From Gemmatimonadaceae bacterium (GTDB lineage: Bacteria; Gemmatimonadota; Gemmatimonadetes; Gemmatimonadales; Gemmatimonadaceae), in assembly GCA_016742275.1 (NCBI GenBank), contig JACVCD010000002.1, positions 248,001 through 312,000 on the forward strand: 64,000 nt of DNA. The letters run 5' to 3'. Under the pieces are notes generated by a model. The model was not told the origin of the DNA. It saw only the letters and a list, made by a program, of their open reading frames with translations, and did not search any database. Shown one piece after another: positions 35,025-44,656 of the stretch. The stretch's first letter is position 1, and every line of letters begins with the position of its first letter. A program made the translations under genes and the position numbers.

Positions 35025-36641
35025 CTAGCGTGAAGGCTCCCCCGCCGGCACCTCCACCTGCCACAACCGCTTCCCCGTCACATCCCAGATGCCGGCTGTA
35101 AGAGCCCGCGTCCGCGCATCCACATCCAGCGTCCCATAGAACTGGAGATCATCACTCGGCGGCCGATTCGGCTTGGGAGCCGTGCTCGCAAACCGTACTT
35201 CGGGCCCGAACGTGGCATCCAGCGCATTCGGGCCAAATGTCCCCGAATGCATGGGGCCGGCCACGAACTCCCAGAACGCATCGAACTGCGTGAACTGCGC
35301 ACGCTCCGGGGCATAGTGATGGGCCGCCGCGTAGTGCACGTCGGCCGTGATCCATACCACGTTCTGCACCGAAGCCTGTTGCAGCTCCCGCAGCAACTGC
35401 GCGACTTCAAGTTCACGACCCAGCGGCGCACCACCCTCGGCGTTGGCAATGGCTTCGAAATTGCGCTCGCCATTCCGCATGCGGTCTGGCACCACGAGTC
35501 CAATGGGCATGTCGCAGGCCACGATCTTCCACACGGCCTGGCTTTCACGTAGCGATCGCGACAACCAAGTCAGTTGTTCATCACCGAACATGGCGGATGC
35601 CGGTGAACGCTCGCTCTGCTTATTGCCGGAGTTGGCACCGCGATGGCTCCGAAGATCCACTACGAACAGTTCGAGCATCGGACCGTAGGAGAACTTTCGA
35701 TAGATGCGCTTGCTGTCGGTCTCGTGTCTGCGAATTGGCAGGAACTCGAAAAACGCCTGCTGCGCGCGTTCGGCCAACACACGAACACGCTTCTCCGTGT
35801 AACGCGGATCGTTTTCGAGTACGAGATCGTGGAACCAGTTGTCGACGACTTCGTGATCATCCCACTGGGAAATGATAGGCACACTGGCGCCGAACCGTTG
35901 TGCGTTGGCGTCCAGCAGGTTGTAGGCAAAGGCGCCGCGATACTCATCGAGCGTTTCGGCCACCTTGCGCTTACCGTCGGTCACGAGATTACGCCACACC
36001 GAGCCGTCGTCGAGTTTGACCTCGGGGAGCAACGGCTGATCAGCATAGATGTTGTCGCCGGAATGCACGAAGACATCGGGCTCTGCCCGACGCAGCGCTT
36101 CGTACATCCGAATACCACCGCGCGACTCGTCGATGCCCCAGCCCTGACCCACCATGTCTCCGGACCAGGCGAGACGCACCGAACGTGGCTTTCGTGGTGC
36201 CGTACGAAACGTACCAGTAATCGGTTCACTAAAGACGCCAGGTGACTGCTCGTTTTCGTATCGCGCGCGATACCAGATGTCCTGACCGTCAGGCAAATCG
36301 GTGAGATCGAGATGCGTGGTAAATGCGGATTCGGCGCTTGTCACCACACTTTGCACGCGACGCACATTGCGGAAGCGGTCCGTGGTATCCCACTCCACGT
36401 GCAATCGGGCCGGGCGATCAGCACGAGCCCACAGCAGACCGCGATCAGGGAGTGGGTCGCCCAACTGTACGCCATTGGGCAGTACCGGGCGTTGACGCTC
36501 GCTCGGTATGATGGCTGGCGCGCCCATGGCCGGTGTCCACAGCAGCTGCGAGGGGACAACGAGGGCGGCACCCGCCGCGAGCGTGCCTTGCACGAACTCG
36601 CGACGGGTGAGTGATGAATCAGGAGTACGAGGCACGTTCAC
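35025..36641 (-). CDS. phoD: PhoD-like alkaline phosphatase/phosphodiesterase, Tat-exported
   Basis: The 538-residue protein has a twin-arginine signal (LTRREFVQGTLAAGAALVV, Arg13-Arg14). An N-terminal Fn3-like PhoD_N domain follows, then the metallophosphatase core with metal-binding motifs LAWSGDMVGQGWG, FVHSGDNIYAD, IISQWDDHEVVDNW and WITADVHYAAAHHY. PhoD enzymes hydrolyse phosphate mono- and diesters outside the cytoplasm with Ca/Fe cofactors. The gene starts 12 bp after the SusD-like gene on the same strand, so it is the third gene of a susC-susD-phoD operon. Confidence 0.93.
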   Translation of the reverse strand: MNVPRTPDSSLTRREFVQGTLAAGAALVVPSQLLWTPAMGAPAIIPSERQRPVLPNGVQLGDPLPDRGLLWARADRPARLHVEWDTTDRFRNVRRVQSVVTSAESAFTTHLDLTDLPDGQDIWYRARYENEQSPGVFSEPITGTFRTAPRKPRSVRLAWSGDMVGQGWGIDESRGGIRMYEALRRAEPDVFVHSGDNIYADQPLLPEVKLDDGSVWRNLVTDGKRKVAETLDEYRGAFAYNLLDANAQRFGASVPIISQWDDHEVVDNWFHDLVLENDPRYTEKRVRVLAERAQQAFFEFLPIRRHETDSKRIYRKFSYGPMLELFVVDLRSHRGANSGNKQSERSPASAMFGDEQLTWLSRSLRESQAVWKIVACDMPIGLVVPDRMRNGERNFEAIANAEGGAPLGRELEVAQLLRELQQASVQNVVWITADVHYAAAHHYAPERAQFTQFDAFWEFVAGPMHSGTFGPNALDATFGPEVRFASTAPKPNRPPSDDLQFYGTLDVDARTRALTAGIWDVTGKRLWQVEVPAGEPSR

Positions 36642-36653
36642 GTCAGCCTTGCA

Positions 36654-38126
36654 TCAGTTGGCGAACGGCATCACCAACGGCGACGTGCGATTGGCGACAA
36701 GGATAGTGTTGAGATCGTGACGCATCACGACAGTGCGCGCAGCTGCATTGAGCGTAAAGCCATCCATCTGCGAATCCGGCGGCAGGAAAGAGGGAATCAC
36801 GGCGGTCATGTAGTCGGCACCGGCATCGAGATTGCGGTTGGACTGCGCTTCGGCGAGCGGCACCGGGTAACGCATGCCAAGATCGGACATCCGGCGGCCT
36901 TCAGCGAGGAAGACTTCCTGACGCATGAGATACAGCACGTAGTACGCATCGGCAATCGTGCTGATGGCGTCGATACGGGCAGCCGTGACTGATGTTCCCG
37001 AGATAGTTGGCACGCGTACGGTCGCGGACCGACGCCACATCACCAACCCGCTCACGAACGGCTGATCCGGGGCGAACGCAATGCGGTAGTCGTTGGTGTC
37101 GGGATAGATGACCTGACCCCCAGCGCGGCCACGCTGCTGCGTGCGCGAGTCCACCAGTTCGGTCGTGCGCGACTGCACCAGCGTGAGCAACGTCTTGAGA
37201 CGATCGCGTGCACCGGCAATGTCGTTCGATGCCAGCAGCGCTTCGGCCAGAATGAAGTGCGACTCTTCGGCCTTGAATACTGCCAACGGGCTGGTCTGCT
37301 GCGCCCCGCGATTGGGATACTTGGGGTCGAGGAACTCCATGCGCGGCAACACCTGGTAGTTGTTGGTCGCGCTGGTGGTCAGCCCCTGAAAGCTGTTCGA
37401 TGGACCGTTCACGGCATCGAATGCCGCGTTGCGAATGAATGTCGGAGCAGCGGCAAGCAATGCTGTCGCCTCGGTCGTGGCCTCGGTACGCTGGCCAAAA
37501 CGATAGTAGGCACGAGCCAGTCCGGCGGTGCACGCGTTGCGGAACGCCGCGTCGGTGGACAGGGTGCGAGCGCGCTTCAGATCTTCGATCGCGAGCAGTA
37601 GGTGCCCACGCCAGTCCACGAATGCTCCGAGAGCCGAAGATGGCATGCCGGTGAAGTGTTCACCAACCAGCAGTGAACCAATGGCGCGGTAGTAGAGCAG
37701 ATCCGCTTCGTTGCGAACTTGCGCTACCGTGTCGGCCTTGATCACCACGTCGATGCCATACGTTGCACTTTCGCGAAGACGAGCCAACGCCGTGAACATG
37801 GTGCGCACATCGAGATCCTGATTGTCGAGGCGCGGGATATCAAAAACCTTGCTCTGCGTGGTGTAGTTGTTGAAGTAGTTGTCCGACGTGATCTCCACGT
37901 TGTCCATCATCGCATTGATGGCCTGGAGATACGAACGCTCGGTGCCTCGGACCCACGTGCGCGCGGCATCGGGTGTGCGCAGGAAGGCGTTGGTCGTCAC
38001 GTTCGGGTTTTCGACACCCGTCACATCGAACTGATCGCAAGCACCAACACCAGCGAGCATCGAAATCAGCGTCAACCCGCGCATGGTGCGCGTGGTCGTC
38101 TGCATGGAAGGAAGCATGGGGCGCAT
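36654..38126 (-). CDS. SusD/RagB-like outer-membrane lipoprotein
   Basis: The 490-residue protein has a lipoprotein signal (RGLTLISMLAGVGAC, lipobox near VGAC) and the SusD-type start 'TNAFLRTPDAARTWVRGTER'. TPR-like helices follow (FRNACTAGLARAYYRFGQ, 'FKAEESHFILAEALLASNDI'). The C-terminal FLAEGRRMSDLGMRYPVP corresponds to the SusD 'GRRxxDLxR' region. SusD-like proteins form a lid over a SusC channel and bind the ligand. Its start lies 2 bp after the stop of the SusC-like gene. Confidence 0.9.
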   Translation of the reverse strand: MRPMLPSMQTTTRTMRGLTLISMLAGVGACDQFDVTGVENPNVTTNAFLRTPDAARTWVRGTERSYLQAINAMMDNVEITSDNYFNNYTTQSKVFDIPRLDNQDLDVRTMFTALARLRESATYGIDVVIKADTVAQVRNEADLLYYRAIGSLLVGEHFTGMPSSALGAFVDWRGHLLLAIEDLKRARTLSTDAAFRNACTAGLARAYYRFGQRTEATTEATALLAAAPTFIRNAAFDAVNGPSNSFQGLTTSATNNYQVLPRMEFLDPKYPNRGAQQTSPLAVFKAEESHFILAEALLASNDIAGARDRLKTLLTLVQSRTTELVDSRTQQRGRAGGQVIYPDTNDYRIAFAPDQPFVSGLVMWRRSATVRVPTISGTSVTAARIDAISTIADAYYVLYLMRQEVFLAEGRRMSDLGMRYPVPLAEAQSNRNLDAGADYMTAVIPSFLPPDSQMDGFTLNAAARTVVMRHDLNTILVANRTSPLVMPFAN

Positions 38127-38128
38127 GA

Positions 38129-41059
38129 TCAGAATCCGAGGCCGAAGGAAAGCAGGAAGGAGCGGGCGGCCGAATCGGTCGAGTAGTTGAAACCACCGAC
38201 AGCGGCAGAGCCCTGCGACATGCCACCGGACAGGTCGACTTCCGGATCGAACGAGGATGCGGACCACGCCCACGGGTTCGTCACGGAGAATCCGATGCGA
38301 GCCGAACGGGCACCGCGCGGTACAAAGCGCTCAGGGAGACGGTAGTCGAGCGACAACGTGCGCATCTTCACGTAGTCCGTCTTCTCGACGAAGCGATCGA
38401 ACACATCGAGCCAGATGTTGGCGCGGCTGCCGCGCTGGTCGATGGCGGCCTGCGGGATGATCGTTTCCGGAAGTCCGTACTGGAAACGGAAGTGACGATC
38501 GAACGAGTGTGACGAGGCACCAAACTGGTAGTCCGCGTCCGCGCTCAACGTGAGACTGCTGCCCAGTTGCAACTGCGCGGAGAACGCACCGAATGCATCC
38601 GGATGTGGCTTGCCGAGGTACTGCAGGTACTGCGTTTCGCGAATGGTGCCGTCGGAGTTGAACAGCGTGCGCGCGCCACGCAGATAGCCCACTGGCTGTC
38701 CGGCTTCGACAACAGCCTGAATGGTGCGCTCGCTGAGTCCACCGAGATTGAAGACCGGAGTACCGCCCGTCTCCACCATGCGGTTGCGCAGCGTGTTGTA
38801 AGAACCCGTCAGTGTGAGGCGAGCGGCAGTGGTGGCCACCGGAACCACCGTAGCACGCAGTTCGATACCACGATTTTCGATCACACCCACATTGCGAAGC
38901 TGCGCCGGCTGGCCCGTGGACGGCGGCGACGGTGCATTCAGCAACGCATCGTCGGTGCGTGCCTGATAGCGCGTGAAGCCGATCGTGGCGCGATCACCGG
39001 CCAAGCCGAGATCAAATCCACCTTCGTACGTGGTCGTGCGCTCGGGGCGCAGATCGGGATTGCCGGGCTGGCCGTAGGTAGCGGCGAGCTGTCCACCAAG
39101 CGAGTTGAAAGCGACTGTCTGGTCGTTGGCGAATGGACGCGGGAAGTTGCCGGCCACACCATAGTTGCCGCGCAGCCGCAGCGTGGGCACGATGGAGGCA
39201 GGCACCACCGAGCGCAACCATGATTCATCCGATAGCGCGTAGACCAAACCAACCTTCGGGTAGTACTGTGTGCCAACCGTGCTGCCAAACGCCGTGTTCT
39301 GGTCGGCACGCAGGCCCAACTCAACGAAGTAGCGATCGGACAGACCGATATTGGTCTGCGCGAAGAGACCATAGTTGGCCACGCGGAACGTGGCGTCCTG
39401 ACTGGCGGTGACACCGGCGCCGGTTACGGTCCGTGCACCATCGCGCACATTGGTGGCCGTGAACGCCACCTGTTCATCATCGTTGCGAAAGATCTGTCCG
39501 CCAGCGACCGAGATGAACGACCAGGCGCCAAGCGTCTTGCGGTGTTGCGCCGTGAGCTCTGCTGTCAAACCAACGTACGAACGATCAAAATTCGATATGC
39601 TGCCGCGGTCCGCAGTGCCGGCAGGGAAACTACGAATGTGAATGAGATACTCGTTCGTGGTGATCGAGCGCTCACGCGTGATGCGCTGATCGAGGCCTAC
39701 GTTGCCTTTGAGCGAAAATCCTTCTCCCAACTGCCAGGTGAGACCGTGTGCAGTGGAGAAGCGGCGCACACGCACCGAATTGTCCTGAAGCGCTTCAGCG
39801 CGCGAAACGAACTGCTGTAGGGCCGTCCAGGCCGAATCACCGAGTTCATCGATGTTCGGATTGAAGCCAAACGCGTTGGACCGGCCACCCTCGATGAACC
39901 ACAACGAGTTGTAGCCGCCGGCGTTGCCGTTACGGAAGCGCGGGTACTGATCCTGATTGTAGCTCAGTGATCCGGTGTAACGACCGTTGCGTCCGACCTC
40001 TGCGGCAACGCCACTGCGGAACGACAACGCACTGTTTTCCGATTCTACGCGGTGACTTTCCGACGCGCGGGCACTGCCGGAGAGGCTGAATGTGAAACCA
40101 CCATTGCCACCTTCGACGCTGCCGCTGTACTGCTGCGTCATGCCGTTTCGGTACAGCAGATCACGGGTGCGATCGAAGTGATGCCACTGTGTCTGCGGTG
40201 TCTCGACACCGGTTTGCACATTGAGCGTAGCGCGCGTCGCGCCCGACGAACCCTTGCGTGTGAAGATCTGAATCACGCCATTGGCCGCGTCCGAACCATA
40301 CAGCGTGGTCGCCGCACCACCCGGTACGTACTCGATGCGATCGATATTCTCGAGCGGCAGATCGGCAATGGCGCTGGTGGCGTTACCCTGATGGGAACCG
40401 CCGCCAAGGTTCATGCTGAGTGCTGCAGCGGTATTGATGTTGTCCACGCGTACGCCATCGACATAGATGACCGGCGTGGAGTTGGTGCTGACAGAATTGA
40501 GTCCCCGCGTGCGAATAAGCGACGTTGAACCCGGCTGGCCCGACGTGAGACGAATCTGTGCACTGGGCAGTTTGGCCTGAAGCAACTGATCGAGACGGGT
40601 GACCGGCGCATTGTCGATCTGTTCGCGCGGAATCACATCAATAGTCGTGCTGAGACGCTTCTTTTCGATTTCACCACCCTGACCGGTGACAACGACATTG
40701 TTCAGCGCAAGAGCCGATCGTGTCAGTGTGACATTGACGGTATTGGTGCCTGCACGCAGGGTCTGCTCGATGCGTGTGGGTGTGAAACCAATACGACGTA
40801 CTTCAATGGTCACGGTACCGGCCATGAATCCGGACAATGTGAAACGACCACGCTCATCGGTTTGCGTGGCACGAGTGCCAGTCGTGGTGCGCACCTGCGC
40901 ATTGGCCACCGGTGCGCCGGTTTCATCGCGCACGATACCGGATAGCGCGATGGTGTTTGCTGTGGCGCTGGCGGATGACGCTTGTGGCGTACCCTGCGCC
41001 ACCGCGAGCACCGGTGACAGACAGAGCGCTGCAAGCAACGCAGCAGTTGTGGTAGACAC
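38129..41059 (-). CDS. SusC/RagA-type TonB-linked outer-membrane receptor
   Basis: The 976-residue protein has a signal peptide (LLAALCLSPVLAVAQG), a carboxypeptidase-regulatory-like domain ('IALSGIVRDETGAPVANAQV'), the TonB-linked segment ALNNVVVTGQGGEIEKK, and a plug with IRTRGLNSVSTNSTPVIYVDGV and 'IEYVPGGAATTLYGSDAANG'. A beta-barrel follows, ending in the aromatic strand RSFLLSFGLGF. The features place it in the SusC/RagA group. With the adjacent SusD and PhoD genes it probably imports a phosphorylated or phosphate-linked substrate; that is inferred from context only. Confidence 0.93.
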   Translation of the reverse strand: MSTTTAALLAALCLSPVLAVAQGTPQASSASATANTIALSGIVRDETGAPVANAQVRTTTGTRATQTDERGRFTLSGFMAGTVTIEVRRIGFTPTRIEQTLRAGTNTVNVTLTRSALALNNVVVTGQGGEIEKKRLSTTIDVIPREQIDNAPVTRLDQLLQAKLPSAQIRLTSGQPGSTSLIRTRGLNSVSTNSTPVIYVDGVRVDNINTAAALSMNLGGGSHQGNATSAIADLPLENIDRIEYVPGGAATTLYGSDAANGVIQIFTRKGSSGATRATLNVQTGVETPQTQWHHFDRTRDLLYRNGMTQQYSGSVEGGNGGFTFSLSGSARASESHRVESENSALSFRSGVAAEVGRNGRYTGSLSYNQDQYPRFRNGNAGGYNSLWFIEGGRSNAFGFNPNIDELGDSAWTALQQFVSRAEALQDNSVRVRRFSTAHGLTWQLGEGFSLKGNVGLDQRITRERSITTNEYLIHIRSFPAGTADRGSISNFDRSYVGLTAELTAQHRKTLGAWSFISVAGGQIFRNDDEQVAFTATNVRDGARTVTGAGVTASQDATFRVANYGLFAQTNIGLSDRYFVELGLRADQNTAFGSTVGTQYYPKVGLVYALSDESWLRSVVPASIVPTLRLRGNYGVAGNFPRPFANDQTVAFNSLGGQLAATYGQPGNPDLRPERTTTYEGGFDLGLAGDRATIGFTRYQARTDDALLNAPSPPSTGQPAQLRNVGVIENRGIELRATVVPVATTAARLTLTGSYNTLRNRMVETGGTPVFNLGGLSERTIQAVVEAGQPVGYLRGARTLFNSDGTIRETQYLQYLGKPHPDAFGAFSAQLQLGSSLTLSADADYQFGASSHSFDRHFRFQYGLPETIIPQAAIDQRGSRANIWLDVFDRFVEKTDYVKMRTLSLDYRLPERFVPRGARSARIGFSVTNPWAWSASSFDPEVDLSGGMSQGSAAVGGFNYSTDSAARSFLLSFGLGF

Positions 41060-41342
41060 GTCGGGATGGGGCTAAAGGATCGGAGGCATACGCGCCATGC
41101 AGCGCGACGTTTGCACCTTAGTCCCGCGTTCATGATGCCTCGCGACAACCGCGTCACGAAGTCGGCACGCCGTTGTCAGCGTCCAGCAACGCGTCTGTGG
41201 TGTGCCGTCGATTGCGCGTGCCCGTCCGTCGATCCCATTCAATCCTCCATTCATCACAGAGAGCAACGCTCATTTGATGCTATGGGACACACAGTGAGAT
41301 GTACTGCAGTTCCCGTAGTTTCACTCCCTTCCAATCCCTCCC

Positions 41343-41837
41343 ATGTTTCCCATCATTCCCCAGTCGTTCGCTGCCGTTCGATTCACCGCATTGTTTGGTG
41401 TAGCGGTGATGACTCTCTCGCCACGCGATGCATCAGCACAAAGCACATCACGCAACGGCACGTTCAACATGGAATGGAGTCCGGAGGCGAACGATGGCAG
41501 CATTCGCCTGTCCGGGGCAGCCAAAGGCAACTTGCGTGTGGAGAGTCGCGGTGACTCGGCGCGTGTGCGACTGGAACTCACGCAGCGACCGGATGGTCAA
41601 CCTGAATCGACCGTGCACGATCTCGTTGGTTCGTGGCAAGGCGACACGCTGACCTTTGTGCAGCCCCTGTCACCGCAGGTGCAAGCCGGTGGACAGTCCA
41701 CTTCAATGAGTGGGCACTCTGCATGGCGCATCGTGGTGAATGGCGACGCGGTCACCGGGACCATGCAGATGCAGCTGGATCAGATGAATATCGCCATTCC
41801 GCGGATGCTGATTACGGGCAAGCGGGCCACACCGTGA
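41343..41837 (+). CDS. Exported protein of unknown function
   Basis: A 164-residue protein with a signal peptide (VRFTALFGVAVMTLSPRDASAQ). The mature part is beta-rich (SIRLSGAAKGNLRVESRGDSA, STVHDLVGSWQGDTLTF, WRIVVNGDAVTGTMQMQL). The 'GSWQGDTLTF' and 'GDAVTGTMQM' pattern resembles small lipocalin-like/avidin-like proteins, but the assignment is weak. The 283 bp between it and the divergent SusC gene contain no evident gene or recognised operator. Confidence 0.65.
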   Translation: MFPIIPQSFAAVRFTALFGVAVMTLSPRDASAQSTSRNGTFNMEWSPEANDGSIRLSGAAKGNLRVESRGDSARVRLELTQRPDGQPESTVHDLVGSWQGDTLTFVQPLSPQVQAGGQSTSMSGHSAWRIVVNGDAVTGTMQMQLDQMNIAIPRMLITGKRATP

Positions 41838-41876
41838 TGTGAGAGCACGGTGTGCGCCCGCTGCCTGTCGCTTCAT

Positions 41877-42449
41877 TCATGAGCCGGATGCGTCATACGC
41901 AATGCGGAGCCAGGCAATCAGTTCCGCATCAACTTCGGTAGCATTCGTGAGGCGTACCTTGTACTGACACATCTGTCCTGCCGGTAACGCTTCGAGACGA
42001 TCCGTTGCCGGCACGTCTTTCATGTTGAGTCCGACTTCAACACGGGTGTTGGTTGCAGGACCCACCATGCAGAACTGCTTCTTCCGGCGATAGCTCACGT
42101 ACGTCTTCTTGGGTGCCGCTTCAAAGGCGCCCAAGTCGCGGAGAACCGCCAGCACCGCATCATGTATGGGACGCAGCTCACTCTTTGCGCCCGTATAGAG
42201 CCCATCCAGAACAGAAGCCTCGCTGTCCGCGACAGGCGCTGCGGGGCCCGCTGTCTGTCGAACGGTATGGACCACCGTGTTGGCATCGCCGTGACCCATG
42301 CCCAGGGTGCTCTTGAGCATGCTTACCAGTTCGCCGTGCTTACTGAGTCCACTGGCCTGCACGATCTGCGTGAGTTCCTGCAGGGTCTTTCCCGTGCGCT
42401 TCTCGATGTTGGCCAGTTGCGTGGCGATCGCCTTGTCGACGTCAGACAT
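41877..42449 (-). CDS. DUF4287/DUF5655 domain protein
   Basis: A 190-residue cytoplasmic protein. The N-terminal 'AIATQLANIEKRTGKTLQEL' and KHGELVSMLKSTLGMGHGDAN match DUF4287, and the rest (RPIHDAVLAVLRDLGAFEAAPKKTYVSYRRKKQF, NTRVEVGLNMK) matches DUF5655. Function is unknown. The DUF5655 half shares a 'DNA/RNA or ligand binding' reputation without a demonstrated activity. The start at 42449 lies 2 bp after the stop of the upstream membrane protein gene. Confidence 0.8.
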   Translation of the reverse strand: MSDVDKAIATQLANIEKRTGKTLQELTQIVQASGLSKHGELVSMLKSTLGMGHGDANTVVHTVRQTAGPAAPVADSEASVLDGLYTGAKSELRPIHDAVLAVLRDLGAFEAAPKKTYVSYRRKKQFCMVGPATNTRVEVGLNMKDVPATDRLEALPAGQMCQYKVRLTNATEVDAELIAWLRIAYDASGS

Positions 42450-42451
42450 GA

Positions 42452-42802
42452 TCAAGCCGCGCGAGCGCGAACGCCGTACTTCTGCGTGGCAAATCCCACG
42501 ATGGCGCCGAGTGCACAACCTGGCAGCATCATCTGCCACCAGTAGCCACGGCCATCCATCCACGCCACCATCGCCGCGAAGGAACCGGCTACGAGCAAGC
42601 CGAATGCAATGCCGGCGCCAACATTGTCCACCTTGCGTGCGAACCACCCGATCAAGGCACCGGCCAGCAATCCCTTGAAAGTGGAGCCGATCACGATGCT
42701 GGTGATCTCCGGTGCCACACTGGGTTCCGATATCAGAGCGGATAGACCATCGAAGATGCCTAGAATGCCGCCAAGGATGGTGCCAAGCAGAGGTTTGTTC
42801 AT
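42452..42802 (-). CDS. Small membrane protein
   Basis: A 116-residue protein with about four hydrophobic segments: LLGTILGGILGIFDGLSALI, 'FKGLLAGALIGWFARKV', GAGIAFGLLVAGSFAAMVAW and MMLPGCALGAIVGFATQ. Gly-rich helices suggest close packing. I recognise no family. It is translationally close to the DUF4287/DUF5655 gene (2 bp) and probably co-transcribed. Confidence 0.75.
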   Translation of the reverse strand: MNKPLLGTILGGILGIFDGLSALISEPSVAPEITSIVIGSTFKGLLAGALIGWFARKVDNVGAGIAFGLLVAGSFAAMVAWMDGRGYWWQMMLPGCALGAIVGFATQKYGVRARAA

Positions 42803-42884
42803 GGGAGTTTCCTGTGAAGGACTTGGGAAATGCCGACGTGCTTCATAGCGGACACCATTCTGTTCACCATCCAGAAGAAATCCT

Positions 42885-43826
42885 TTAAATCCGATTGAAA
42901 TACGCCACTGCCACCCGCATCACGAGGTAGGCGGCGATAAGCAGAATCGGGGTGCGCCATGGCTTGAGGACACGAGCCACACGAGCCAGCCAGCTTTCCT
43001 CGTGGGCCAGTACCCGCTCACCATTTCGGTGGCGGCGGAGCTCTTCAAGCAACTCACCGGCATCGCGGTACCGACGCTGCGGATCGGATTCCATACACCG
43101 CGCAATCACACTGCGAATGGCGGGTGGAGTGTCTGGTCCGCCAATCCATCGCAGGACAGCACCAAGCGCATACACATCGGCCGAAGGACCAAGCGCTTCC
43201 GCTTTGCCCTGCGCCTGCTCGGGAGCCATGTAACCGGGCGTGCCAAGAACAGTGTCTGCGTCAATGGATCCTGCATCTCCCATCACCTTCGCAACGCCCC
43301 AGTCGGTGACAAGGACTTCGCCGAAATCACCGATCATGACATTCGACGGCGAAAGATCTCGGTGCACCACACCCTGGTCATGGGCAAATGCCACCGCCTC
43401 AGCGACGCGCTCCACCATGTCCAGACGACGCGAAAGTGGTGGTCGATTGTCACCGTCCGACATCATGGCCGCAAGTGTGCGCCCATGAATGCGTTTCATG
43501 ATGTAGAACACGCGACCATCAGGCAGTCTGCCCGCGTCATGCACTGGCACAATGCCCGCATGTTCGAGTCGCGCCAGCACCCGGGCTTCCGTGCGCAGTC
43601 GATCGGCAAGTTCGGCGCTGCCTGGGCCCGTTGGCGCGAGTGTGACCTTCATGGCCACCTCACGTTCCAGAACAGCATCCCAGCATCGATATACGACGCC
43701 CATGCCGCCCTGACCCAGGGCTTCGTGTATGACGTAGCGCGCGTCGGGGTCAGTCGCTGTATCACCCGTGAGCAAACGCAGTCGAGCGATCGCGGAATCG
43801 GACAATACGGAATCGGTGTGATTCAC
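42885..43826 (-). CDS. Membrane Ser/Thr kinase coupled to ECF sigma factor (atypical catalytic loop)
   Basis: The 313-residue protein is a kinase domain (about 30-285) with one C-terminal transmembrane helix (TPILLIAAYLVMRVAVAYF). Motifs are GQGGMGVVYR (38-47), Lys60, HRDLSPSN (155-162), DWG (175-177) and GTPGYMAPEQ. The catalytic-loop Lys is Ser159 and the DFG Phe is Trp176. The DWG form is known in related bacterial kinases; the Lys-to-Ser change is unusual. Its start overlaps the sigma stop by 4 bp (ATGA), which implies that the two act together. No extracytoplasmic sensor domain is present. Confidence 0.9.
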   Translation of the reverse strand: MNHTDSVLSDSAIARLRLLTGDTATDPDARYVIHEALGQGGMGVVYRCWDAVLEREVAMKVTLAPTGPGSAELADRLRTEARVLARLEHAGIVPVHDAGRLPDGRVFYIMKRIHGRTLAAMMSDGDNRPPLSRRLDMVERVAEAVAFAHDQGVVHRDLSPSNVMIGDFGEVLVTDWGVAKVMGDAGSIDADTVLGTPGYMAPEQAQGKAEALGPSADVYALGAVLRWIGGPDTPPAIRSVIARCMESDPQRRYRDAGELLEELRRHRNGERVLAHEESWLARVARVLKPWRTPILLIAAYLVMRVAVAYFNRI

Positions 43827-44557
43827 GGAACCTGCACACCCAGGAGGTCACGCGCTTCGTCACGATACTCATCATCACTTGCGCAGAGTTCTCGTAGCTC
43901 ATCGAGCGTAAGCTCGCGAAACAATCGACGCGCCGCGTGCAGGTGATTGGTCACCTGTACCACCGAGATATCCAATGATTCGGCGATCTGTGCATATCGC
44001 GCCGGTGTTTCCGCTTCCAGGTCGTAGCGTCGGAACACTTCGAACACGACCGCGCGGCCGCGGGCCGCGAGTTGTTGCTCGAGACGCACTACGGCACGTG
44101 TATACAGCGCACGTACGAACTCGTCGCGAAATGCCGCATCGAGTTCCTGTTCGGATGATGGCGTAGCTACTGCATGCACTGCAGACGGATCGGCATCGAG
44201 TGAAACAGCAACGCGAGATCCTTCGCGTTTTTCTGCCTGCTCGTTCCGCTGATGATTCATGACGTGCCGATCAAGGCAGACACGCATGAACGTGCGGAAT
44301 CGTGCGCGATCCGGATCAAATTGCGATAGGAACCCACGACTCCATGCGCTTGCCAGAAAACTCTGCGTCAGATCTTCGGCATCCGCCGACTGAAACGACC
44401 ACCGAAGACACAGGTATCGGTGGACGGGAGTCCAATAGGCGCGGGTAAGGGCATCGAACGCCGCAGCGTCCTGCGCGCCCTGGTCGTCACCACGACGCAG
44501 GCGCTGGATGAGGGAATGCTGTGTGGCCGGAAACGCGGCCTCACGCTCGTGAGTCAT
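43823..44557 (-). CDS. ECF-type sigma factor paired with a Ser/Thr kinase
   Basis: A 244-residue protein. Region 2 reads 'FDALTRAYWTPVHRYLCLRW', SADAEDLTQSFLASAW and ARFRTFMRVCLDRHVMNH; region 4 reads LEAETPARYAQIAESLDISVVQVTNHLHAARRLFRELTL. An extra charged segment sits between them. No anti-sigma gene follows; instead the kinase gene does. ECF factors regulated by phosphorylation by a neighbouring Hanks kinase are known (for example EcfP/PknT in Vibrio), so phospho-control is likely here. The start at 44557 matches the N-terminus of related proteins; the in-frame extension to 44716 runs under another gene. Confidence 0.87.
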   Translation of the reverse strand: MTHEREAAFPATQHSLIQRLRRGDDQGAQDAAAFDALTRAYWTPVHRYLCLRWSFQSADAEDLTQSFLASAWSRGFLSQFDPDRARFRTFMRVCLDRHVMNHQRNEQAEKREGSRVAVSLDADPSAVHAVATPSSEQELDAAFRDEFVRALYTRAVVRLEQQLAARGRAVVFEVFRRYDLEAETPARYAQIAESLDISVVQVTNHLHAARRLFRELTLDELRELCASDDEYRDEARDLLGVQVP

Positions 44558-44656
44558 GGCAGGAACGTGCGGCGTCGCCCAGGAGGTCGGCAAGACGTCC
44601 GGCGCATTCTGACTCCGTTCTGAATCCGGGGGCTCCGGGAACTCGTTGTATTTCCT

